From Boesenbergia rotunda (lineage: Eukaryota > Streptophyta > Magnoliopsida > Zingiberales > Zingiberaceae): a stretch of DNA of 64,000 bases. The first letter of the stretch is position 1. Each line of letters opens with the position of its first letter. This document shows, piece by piece, positions 10,524 to 20,341 of the stretch. The position numbers were made by a program, and so were the translations under genes. Below the pieces are notes generated by a model. It saw nothing but the letters and a program-made list of their open reading frames with translations, was not told where the DNA came from and made no database searches. The stretch is taken from positions 233,645-297,644 of the forward strand of contig JAGFNQ010005637.1 of assembly GCA_024364735.1 (NCBI GenBank), read 5' to 3'.

Positions 10524-13500
10524 TGGTGGGACTGGAAGCAATGGTGGATTTGATGGGGAAGTAGGAACAATTACAGGGAAGAAATGCCCCAAGGGACTCT
10601 ATGGCACATTCTGTACTGTATGTTCATTCAATGAGATATTTATTTACCTTCTCTTTGCAATTTCAATTAGTTGAGTTTAGAATGTTCTCATCTTATCTGG
10701 TCTTATGCTGATTTATTTTTTTCACTTTTTCTTTAGACTGTCAATTTTCTTTTTGTTTACTTTGCTACTTATCACATTGATATTTTAATTTGCATACCTC
10801 AAGCAATTTCAGTCTTTATTTGTTGGACGGAGCTCTGCAATGGCAGAGCTCTTTGGAAAAAAGATAAAAAGGAGGCTGTGTGTTATTCATAGGCTTATGT
10901 TCTATTTATCCAATGAAAAAAGGAAAAATAATGAGTAAAAGCTGGGATATACAAATTGCGTAGCTCGTCTTGTTCTCTAGTTTATAAAAGAATCGTGCTT
11001 AAGCTGCAACTAATTGTCAGGGTCAACATGTTGAGCAATTAGGTTGCCCTATTTGATTGATAGTTAAGGTACAAATAATGCACTCAGAAGCCTTTTAATT
11101 TTCTAGTAGTATCCTCATCAACAAAACATATGTGGGAATCTATCTAGGATACAGGTCTTCTTACATTGTTATTGTGCTACGAATTGATGCAGATATTGCA
11201 CTTTTAACATGGACACTAGAAGCCTTCTAATGTATCATGGACAGGCCTAATTATCAAACTACTTGTGAAATCTATCTAGTTTAGAAGCCCTCTTGAACTG
11301 TCATTGTCCTGTGTGGTTGCTTTGATATTTAGGTTTCTGCATTGCAGCACTTTGTTCTTTCAGATGGGGAGAAAGTGTAAAAAAGTGAGGAAAGATGAGA
11401 GCTGAGGAGGATGAAATGAGTATCTTATTTGTGTAGATTTAGCTATGAGAAGTACAGGAAAAAAGCAAACTAATCAAATAGATGATTTAGAAGGATTAAG
11501 GATTACACTCAATCCTTCCTATGTTCGAATCCAATGTTGGATGGTTGAGCTTGAAAAAAGTTGTATATGGCTTTAGGGAAAAGTAGAGCAGGTAATTGTG
11601 CTTGAATTAATGGGATATGTAAGTTGTGATTACAAAAAAGGAAGAGAAAGCATTGTGTTGCTCCTGCTCCTGAACCCACCTGTTTCATATCATTTAGTTG
11701 TCAGGAGTGTATCCAATTGCATTCGAAGTGTAGACCATCAATTCCTTCAAAGATATTGTTGTTATTTGATTCACTCGAGTAATCACTATTTTTGTCTCAA
11801 TTTGATTAATTCCGTGTATATCAGTTGACATGTTTTCTTCTGTTATGTGGATGTATTTTCAGGAATGCCCTGTTGGCTCATACAAGGATATGGATGGATC
11901 TAACTCATCACTTTGTATTCCTTGCTCTTTAGATGTACTTCCTAGACGGGCAAGCTTTATATATGTCAGAGGTACTCCCTTTACATTATATGAAATTTTA
12001 TATATAGCACTCTGGTGGAGAAGATTTGATTTCTAATAGCAAAAAGTGTTATGGATTGGCATTTTTACCATTGAATGTTAATAAACTGTTTCAGGAGGTG
12101 TTACACAATCTTCCTGCCCATACAAATGTCTATCAGACAAGTACAAGATGCCAAACTGTTACACCCCTCTTGAAGATTTGATGTATGCTTTTGGCGGTCC
12201 ATGGCCTTTTGTTATTCTTCTCTCTACTTTTTTGGTTCTATTAGCACTTTTATTGAATATATTAAGAGTTAAGATGATCGGACGGGATCATTCTTATTGC
12301 CCTACAAGCTCCATCCAACATGGTTGTTCTGATTCTTTCCCCTATTTGCTCTCTCTTGCAGAGGTACCCCTGTGCATCTAAAAAATTGATTTTGATGGAC
12401 GTTAATGGCTTCAACTCTCTCTCCATCTTTTATGTGTTTCAATTTTTCACCTAAATGGTAACATGGTATTTCTGTTATACTGATCTGAAATTCAGGTTCC
12501 AGGTACTAGTAGAGCTGAGGAAACTCAAAGCCATGTGCACAGAATGTACTTCATGGGTTCAAATACGTTTAGGGAACCATGGCATCTTTCTTATTCTCCA
12601 CCTAATGCTATTATTGGAATTGTGTAAGAAAGTTTTCTTCTATTTTGCAAAGACGAAGCTAATTGTGGGTTTGTCTATGCTTGTTGTTTTGTCTTTTCCC
12701 AACTACATACACCAAGCATGCAATATTCTTATCATATCATCTATAACAGTCTTTTTTCTGGTATAGGCACTGATCCTTCACTTGTTGGTTACGCAAAAAA
12801 TTACTAAGAGAAACATCAAGTTATCAATCAATCAATAATATAGTATTCAATATTTATTTATTCATAGACCTTCTATTTACTCAATCTTATAAGACTTTAG
12901 ATTAATTTGGGATGTTGGCTGCTGGGTGAGGAGCCACTCGTGCTTCTGAATTTGCTTGGTGGTTAGTCTGTGGGCTCGGGCCGTCCACCTCCCGGACTAG
13001 TTGGACCAAAGGCACAGACACTTGGATTATCAAAAAAGAAAAAAAAAAAAAGAGGAAAGTTAGATTAAGTTAGAAACAACAAAAGTTGACTTAAAAAAAT
13101 AAATAGAATTGAAAACTAGATTACGATTTGGGTTGATTTATATAAAATAGTTATTGACGTGTATAATTCATGTTAAAAGACAATTTCAACACCTTTGTAT
13201 TAATTGTAATTTCTTTTGGGTTATGATAAACATTGTGTATCTTATTGTTTGTATTCTAAAGGTTTAGGTGATTTATCCACTTGTTTGTCTGAGTATAATA
13301 TGCTTGCTGGATGCTATTCAGGCACTCTTCTCCTAAATATTTCTCTCGGCAAATATCCACAGGTATGAAGATGCTTTTAATAGGTTCATTGATGAGATCA
13401 ATTCTGTTGCTGCATATGAATGGTGGGAGGGATCTGTACATAGCATACTTTTCGTTCTTGCATACCCCTGTGCTTGGTCTTGGAAGCAATGGCGGCGAAG

Positions 13501-13597
13501 AAAGAAAATTCATCGCCTTCAGGAATATGTTAAATCAGAATATGATCATTCATGCCTTCGTTCGTGCAGATCACGAGCTCTTTACAAAGGAATGAAG
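10524..13597 (+). CDS. Plant GCC2/GCC3-like membrane protein, exons a-e (first visible part)
   Basis: C-terminal part of a large plant membrane protein of the AT4G32920/AT5G47020 family, whose members are usually about 1,400 residues and have no firmly known function. Exons: 10524-10617, 11863-11971, 12095-12363, 12496-12623 and 13363-13597. All have GT donors and AG acceptors and phases that join without a break. They encode a glycine-rich start (GGTGSNGG), a cysteine-rich GCC2/GCC3-like repeat (CPKGLYGTFC, ECPVGSY, CIPCS), CPYKCLSDKY, FGGPWPF, and a strong transmembrane helix (about 12200-12280). They continue with HVHRMYFMGSNTFREPWHLSY, WWEGSVHSI and KSEYDHSCLRSCRSRALYKGMK. The acceptor before 10524 is weak (TTCTTGAAG). 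Earlier exons are not found in this window. The gene continues at 20342 after an intron enlarged by transposon insertion. Confidence 0.85.
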
Positions 13598-14046
13598 GTT
13601 TGGCTATTTTAGACATGCATTTCTTGAATTCATATGTAAAACAATTTGGAAATCATGGGTTTGTTTTTGGGGATTAAAAAAAGCTATATCAGATAAGATG
13701 TCAAATTTGTGGTTTTCCCGATAGTAGAGTCAAACAAGTACCTAGATAGTATGAAACTGAAAATGCATTTGACAATGTGAAAATTGGCAACTTTGCTAAT
13801 CAATCATATTTGGTATTTAATACTTTGTTTACTTTTTAAAATGGGTTGTAAAACATATTCTGTAATCCCATTTATTTTTTATCATTTAAAGTATATCTTT
13901 CAATAACCGTCCCCTAGGATTATTGGAAGTAAATATGTTGTGCAGTGACAAACTTCTGACATGTAGTATAGTTGACAATTTTGAGTACTCAAGTACATTG
14001 ATGACTAGATGACTAATAGTAATATGTTTGATTTACTTCAAATTAG

Positions 14047-14229
14047 GCAATATAAAGGGCAGTCCAGTGCAAGAAGTTGTCGCTAGTGCGGATTCCGAGG
14101 AAGAGTCTGACCACATTGAATCTATTATACACATTACCTTGCATTTTGCAAGAAACTGATTTCGCGACTCGAACCTGTGACCTCAAAGTCACATGGCAAC
14201 AACTTTACTGTTGCACCAAGGCTCCCCTT
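14047..14229 (-). mobile_element. Au SINE, copy 2, reversed inside the intron
   Basis: On the minus strand it reads TTGGTGCAACAGTAAAG, then GTTGCCATGTGAC, B box GAGGTCACAGGTTCGAG, then the Au body and CACTGGACTGCCCTTT at the 3' end. CTTCAAATTAG occurs just outside on each side (14036-14046 and 14230-14240), consistent with a target-site duplication. It is antisense to the host gene and sits 170 bp before the copia insertion. Confidence 0.8.
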
Positions 14230-14399
14230 CTTCAAATTAGAGTATTAGACAATATAAATTCATTAATTGTGCAATACTAGTTGACAGGAATACAGCTACT
14301 CGTTCAAGATGAGGCTGACCTTTTCGATTGGCCACTAAGATAAAATAAAACCGAAGTCAAACTCAATTAAAGTTATATATTTTCCTGACTTTTGGTTGG

Positions 14400-14533
14400 T
14401 GTTGTGAGTTGTAGGGGTAATTAGGTCTTTTCTTCTATCTTGTGTCATTAGGGTTTTGCAGGCTACAAGCTATATAAGTTGTGTAATGGTCTTGTTTTAA
14501 TTAATGTTTTGAAGGGTTTCTTATTATCCAACA
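14400..14533 (+). repeat. Copia 5' LTR
   Basis: 134 bp, TGTTG..CAACA ends, with TATATAAG at about 14470 as the likely promoter core. Differs from the 3' LTR at two positions (T here, C there). Confidence 0.93.
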
Positions 14534-14547
14534 TGGTATCAGAGCCA
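14534..14547 (+). other. Copia primer-binding site
   Basis: TGGTATCAGAGCCA follows the 5' LTR directly. It is complementary to the 3' end of initiator methionine tRNA, the usual primer for plant copia elements. Confidence 0.92.
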
Positions 14548-15564
14548 AACTCTTCAAAACCCTAAATTTTTCTTTCCTAATCGGCGCCGTCATCTCTACT
14601 TTGCTTCGTCTCCTCTCTCATTCTACTTCCCGACGCTGCAGCCCATGATCGCGATCCCATACGGCGGCATCTCATCCACGCGAGCAGCGCTAATCACAGA
14701 CCCACTCCTCGCGTGACCCTCTTCACTGGAACTCCTCGCGACTTCCTCCGCGCGATTTTGGCCGGCAGCATCACCCTCTCGCGAAGGCTTCTTCTTCGCG
14801 GCTCTTCCCTCGCGAAGGCTACTTCTTCGCGGCTCTTCTTCTTCGTGGCTTGGCCAGCGGCATCACCCTCGCGCGAAGGCATCTTCTTCGCGGCTCTCCC
14901 TTGCGACGCGCAAGCCCAGGCGTGGCGTCTTCCCTCACGACGCGCGAGCCCTACATCGCTTCTTCTCGCACTGCTCTCCCCTCGCGACGCGCGAGCCCTG
15001 GCGTGGCGTCACTCTTCTTGGCAGGCTTCTTCTTCTCGCATCGCAGGGCTCTTCTCGCGCGCGCGCCTCCTCGATGCGACCTCGTGGCCGCCACTCTCTC
15101 CTCGAGCGCACGCGAAGCACACCACTGGACTTCTGCTTCCGCACCATTGGACTTCTGCTTCGACCTACTCCTTGTCGCCGGACTTCCTCTTGTCGCCGAA
15201 GCAGAGAGGTTCTGTCGTTTACCCTGTTTTTTGGATTTCTTCTGCTATTCTGTGGATTTCTTCTGCTATTCTGTGGATTTCTTCTCGCGTCTGCCTTTTG
15301 GTCTCCGGACTTCCTCGTGCCTTCCTCTGGCTGTTCTCTTGTCGTCGAGCTTCCGCTTGCCTTTCTGGAAGCATCAGAAGATCTGAACTTGGCTTCTCTT
15401 ATATCTTTCTGCGTTCTTTATTTCTTCTCGCCGCAGGCATCAGAAGACCCACAGCCTCCCTGCCGCTTGCTTGATTACGGCACTAGTACCTGACGTTTGT
15501 TCTCTGTAGCGCGTTTGTTCTCTATAGCGCTCGACGCTCTTTTTTGTCTCTTCTTAGGGTTGTT
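14548..15564 (+). other. Copia leader, low-complexity
   Basis: About 1 kb between primer site and gag, rich in CTTCTTCGCGG and CGCGAAGGC words, with a 21-bp tandem repeat (TGGATTTCTTCTGCTATTC, three units) at about 15234-15288. Open frames in several phases overlap here, but their products are compositionally biased and match no copia domain, so they are treated as untranslated leader. Confidence 0.6.
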
Positions 15565-16660
15565 ATGGCAGACACCACTGGAGAAAGTTCTGGATTGTCG
15601 ATAGATCCTTTGACTTCTTCTGAACAAGTACACCCAATTTTCACAACGACATGATCGGGAGGATCTAGTCTTCAGATAACCTCGGAAAAGTTGACCAAGA
15701 AAAATTATGCGTCGTGGGCAGTTGCTGTTGAGCTTTATGTTGAATGCCATGATAAACTTGATGTTCTTCATGGTACTAAAATGAAACCAGATGAGAAAGA
15801 TCCCAGTTTTCGTACTTGGAGGCGTGACAATATTCTGGTAATGACTTGGATACTCAATTCTGTAAGTTCTGGCATCAGATAGGTCATTCTTCATAACAAA
15901 ACTGCTGTTGATATGTGGAGGACACTTGAGCAGATGTATGGGCACAAGCATGATATGTTGCGTACTTATCAGATAAGTAATCAAATTTTTAAACTTGAGC
16001 AAGGTTCTATGTCTGTTATAAATTATTTTGCTGCTCTAAAAGGGCTGTGGGATGAGTTTGACTACTACAGGATGAACAATTAGATTTCTACTGATGATCA
16101 TCAGAGATATCTGAAGCTTCTGGAGAAGGACAGAATCATTAAGTTTCTTGATGGGCTTCATGCAGAGTTTGAAAATTTAAAAGGACAAATTCTTAGTCTT
16201 GATCCTACTCCTACTCCCTCTCTAGAACAAGTTTACTATAAAATTCTGAGTGAGGAAGGCAGGAGAAGAACCATGACCAACAAAGGGAATATTTCTACAG
16301 CAAGCGCTCCAATTGGGGAGATATCTGCTTTTGCCGGTTCTACTAACAAGTTTAAATCTGGGGGAATGAAAGGAAAAGGTAAAAATTTTGTCGGCATTGC
16401 AAAAGGATTAATCATGATTCAGATTTTTGTTGGGAGAAATATCCTAAAAAAACCTGAAAAATTCAAATACAGTGACAAGAAGGTGTCTAGTCGTGGGAAT
16501 CTTGCTGCCCAGAAATTAGTGGATGGGGAGATTACTAATTCCTCGGTACCTTCTAATATTGAGTTGTCATCTACTGATATTGTCAATCTTCAACACCTTT
16601 TATCGCGACTTCAGACTTCATCCGCTGCCAATTCGTCTCAAGCGCACACAGATATCCGTG
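15565..16660 (+). pseudogene. Copia gag, inactivated
   Basis: Starts at the ATG at 15565 and carries a UBN2-type capsid region (KNYASWAVAVELY, WRTLEQMYGHKHDMLRTYQ, LKGLWDEFDYY). In-frame stops lie at 15652-15654 (TGA), 15880-15882 (TAG) and 16081-16083 (TAG). The CCHC zinc knuckle is present near 16385-16440 (C-x2-C-x4-H-x4-C) but in a different frame from the DNA before and after it, implying a pair of compensating indels around it. Confidence 0.85.
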
Positions 16661-19600
16661 GTCTAGAATTAAGTATTGATGCGTCAAGATCTTGTATCCC
16701 CTGGGGCATTGACTCAGGAGCTACGTATCATATGACAAATCTTGTTAATTCCTTTATTTCCTACTCTTTGTCTTCTGGGCAGGATAAAGTGACCATCGCT
16801 GATGGCACCAAAGCTACTGTGGCTGGAAAAGGTTCCATACAACTGGCAGACCACTTTATCCTATCCTCTGCACTTCATGTCCCTTCCATTTCTCTTAATT
16901 TACTTTCTGTTAGTAGTATTACTAAACAACTACACTGCTCAGTTACCTTTTTCCCTGATCATTGTGTCTTTCAGGATCTCGAGACCAAGCAAACGATTGG
17001 GACTGGCCGTGAGGTAGGAGGTCTTTATTACTATCATTGTGGAACAACAACTGCTCTGAAGTCTACAGTCCAGTGTTTAGAAAATAAGCATCAAGAAATC
17101 TTGTTATGACATTCTCGTTTGGGACATTTAACTTTTCGGTCATTAAAGGTCCTATTTCCTAATTTTTTTTTCTATTTCTCTTGAGTCTCTTAAATGTGAA
17201 GTTTGTCAGTTATCCAAACATTGTAGAACTCATTTTTCTGAGTCCATGAATAAAAGTTCGTCTCCATTTGACCTTGTTCATTCAGATGTGTGGGGTCCCT
17301 CTCCCGTGCCTTCTTTGGATGGCTATCGATACTTTATTTCTTTTATTGATGATTACACCCACTGTACATGACTTTATTTGATGAGAGGCAGAGACGAAGT
17401 TCCTCGACTGATTCAACATTATTGCAGAATGGTTGAAACTCAATTTCACACACAAGTGAAAACTCTTAGATCTGATAATGCACGGGAATACTTTGCACAA
17501 TCCCTAAATACTTTTTTAGAGGATTTAGGAATTTTTCATGAGTCATCTTGTCCCTATACACCACAGCAAAATGGAGTGGCTGAGAGGAAAAATCGTCATA
17601 TCCTTGAAACAGCACGTGCATTATTATTTCAGCGTCATTTACCCAAATATTTCTGGGCGGATGTTGTTCTTGCTGCTGCTTATATCATTAATCGTCTACC
17701 ATCAAAAGGTCTCGGGTATCGGTCCCCTCTCACTATTCTTCGTCCTGACATAACATTGTTCTCCCTTATACCTCGGGTATTTGGCTCCCTTTGTTTTATT
17801 CATGTTCTTGGTCCCAAATCCTCTAAGCTTGATCCTCGCTCTATACGGGGAATTTTTCTAGGGTATTCCACTTGCTAGAAAGGCTACAAATGCTTTGATC
17901 CTGTTACTAGAACTAGATATGTCTTGAAAGATGTTATCTTTTTTGAGTCCGAGTCCTATTATTCTCCCCAGACTCGTCCTCGGGGGGAGAATCTTACCTC
18001 TTCTCTTGTTCCTCAAGTGGCTCCTTCTCCTATTTCACTGGATGTCATGGAAAAAAAAGATGATGCTTCATTACTGGGCTCGCAGGCTTCACAAGAAATT
18101 ATTACTTACAAGCGACGAAGACATAAGCAAGGACCTACTACTGATCGGCTAGCTGAATCGGAAGCTTTGGCTCCTGATCCTGTATCCTCATTGGTTGATC
18201 CAATCGCACCCCTAAACATGAATGAGTTGGATCTTCCAATTGCTGTTAGGAAGGGGGTCAGGTCATGTACTCAACATCCTATCTCTAACCACGTTTCTTA
18301 TTCTCGTTTGTCTTCTTCATATCATGTCTTTGTTTTACAACTATCAAACCATACCATACCTTCTTCTTATCATGAAGCTGTAAGGGACTCAAGGTGGCTG
18401 GAAGCAATGAATGAAGAAGTGGAAGCTCTTAATAAAAATGGTACTTGGGAATTAGTAGATCCCCCAAAGGGGAAGAACTTGGTTGGTTCTAAATGAGTCT
18501 ATGCTATCAAGTATAACTCAGAGGGTGAAGTGGTCAGATATAAAGCCAGACTTGTTGCCAAGGGATTCACTCAAACATATAGGGTGGATTACTTGGAGAC
18601 CTTCGCTCCAGTTGCAAAACTCAAATCAGTCAGGGTGATTCTTTCTCTTGCCTCTCAGTATGGTTGGCCGCTATTTCAACTAGATGTGAAAAATGCTTTT
18701 TTGAATGGCAACCTTCACGAAGAGGTCTACATGTCACCACCTCCTGGAATTGAAACAAAAGGGAAGGTTTACAGACTGATAAAAGCTTTGTATGGACTTA
18801 AACAATCACCCAGTGCATGGTTTGATAGATTCTGCAAAGCCATGACATTGTTTGGTTTTAGACAAGGGAATGTTGATCATACACTCTTTGTGAAGAGGAA
18901 AGATGACAAAACTACCATTCTTTTGGTTTACGTTGATGATATGATAATCACAGGTGATGACGAGGTTGAAATCCAGGCTCTTAAGTCCAAGTTAATATCA
19001 GAGTTTGAAATTAAAGACCTTGGACTATTGAAGTACTTCCTTGGTATTGAAGTTGCTCGATCTCAGGAGAGAATATATATATGTCAGAGAAAATATGTGT
19101 TGGATTTGCTCAAGGAGACAGGGAAGTTGGGTTGTCGGCCAGCATCGACTCCTATAGAAGTAAGTCATGTTCTTACTAGTTCTAATGGGGAATATCTTAC
19201 AAATCTGGAAAAGGGAACGTATCAAAGGTTGGTTGGAAAATTACTCTATTTGTTTATGACTAGGTCTGACATTACCTACGCTGTTAGTGTAGTGAGTCAG
19301 TACATGCATGCTCCTAAAACTATCCACATGAAGGCCGTTGACAGGATTTTGAGGTACTTAAAGTCATGTTCCGGAAAAAGCTTGTTGTTCAAGGGAGGTG
19401 GTAATCTGAAGGTGAAATGCTGATTGGGCTGGTTCTAGAGATGATAGAAGATCTATTTCTGGCTATTGCACCTTTTTAGGAGAAAACTTGGTAACTTGAA
19501 GAAGTAAGAAATAAAGTGTTTGTGCACGGTCCAGTGCGGAAGCAGAATATCGAGCCATGGCACTGGTCTTGCAGAAATGTTATGGTTGAGTTTTTTATTA

Positions 19601-19885
19601 GAAGACATGGGGTTAAAGGCTGAATTACCTCTCAGGCTGTACTGCGACAACAAAGCTGCAATCAATATTACAAATAATCCAGTTCAACATGACTGGACCA
19701 AACACATCGAGATTGATCGCCACTTTATTCGGGAGAGACTTGATTCTGGAGAGTTATGTTTGCTCTATGTCAAATCTGAGGATCAACTTGCTGATATGTT
19801 TACAAAAACTATACCCCAAGCAGTGTTTAATTCTGCCCTTAGCAAGTTAAACATGTTTGATATATATGTTCAACTTGAGGGGGAG
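16661..19885 (+). pseudogene. Copia pol (protease, integrase, reverse transcriptase, RNase H), inactivated
   Basis: Protease active site IDSGAT at about 16708. Integrase: a GAG-pre HSRLGHL motif at 17110, core aspartates in HSDVWGP (about 17280) and RSDNAREY (about 17470), and the glutamate in QQNGVAERKN (about 17565). Reverse transcriptase: KARLVAKGFTQ at 18544, LDVKNAFLNG at 18683 and YVDDM at about 18931. RNase H: YCDNKAAI at 19639 and KHIEIDRHFIRE at 19701. Stops interrupt it at 17107, 17369, 17876, 18494 and 19421, and frameshifts occur near 17165 (T run), 19415 and 19570. The conserved tryptophans expected before HSRLGH, in the integrase core and before the RT domain are the positions turned into TGA. 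Confidence 0.9.
19872..19885 (+). other. Copia polypurine tract
   Basis: AACTTGAGGGGGAGTG joins directly onto the 3' LTR, as expected for the plus-strand primer. Confidence 0.8.
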
Positions 19886-20019
19886 TGTTGTGAGTTGCAG
19901 GGGTAATTAGGTCTTTTCTTCTATCTTGTGCCATTAGGGTTTTGCAGGCTACAAGCTATATAAGTTGTGTAATGGTCTTGTTTTAATTAATGTTTTGAAG
20001 GGTTTCTTATTATCCAACA
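19886..20019 (+). repeat. Copia 3' LTR
   Basis: 134 bp, same ends as the 5' LTR, two C residues where the 5' LTR has T. Followed by ATTGG, the right-hand target duplication. Confidence 0.93.
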
Positions 20020-20341
20020 ATTGGGTTTGGGCTTATTTTGCCATGCTTCAGCTGTAAACAATCTAATATTTTTGTAGAAACCAGATAAAGGATGAAATGA
20101 TTAGCAATCAAGGAAGGAAAAGAGAAATTAAATTCTTAAGCCAAGACAAATAAATATATTTCTTTAGCTTTCTTACTCTGACAGCATAATGTTCTTCCTT
20201 AAGTTTCTCTGCTAGCAAAAGAAGAGACCTTCGAACAGCAAATTGTCTTCCTATTCTGAAATTAATCATGATGTACTTACATAGCTAACGTTAATAATGG
20301 GGTTATTTGAAACATCACCATTCTAACACCTTAAAATGTAG

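Larger units (their letters stand above)
14400..20019 (+). mobile_element. Complete Ty1/copia LTR retrotransposon in an intron, coding-dead
   Basis: A 5.6-kb element in the same orientation as the host gene. LTRs of 134 bp (14400-14533 and 19886-20019) start TGTTGTG and end CCAACA; I count 2 differences between them, both T/C. The flanks GTTGG (14395-14399) and ATTGG (20020-20024) are a 5-bp target duplication with one mismatch. The domain order gag - protease - integrase - reverse transcriptase - RNase H is that of Ty1/copia. The very short LTRs recall the Ale/Retrofit group, but I have not placed the lineage. Many nonsense codons and several frameshifts block autonomous activity. Confidence 0.95.

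Noticed and set aside
12905..13035. GC-rich segment ending in an A-rich tail, possible SINE or LINE end
   Set aside because: No target duplication, no second copy and no clear boxes in the window.
14713..15474. Open frame of 253 codons and two overlapping frames
   Set aside because: They lie in the copia leader, overlap in three phases and are built from CG/CTT-rich repeats with no recognised domain.
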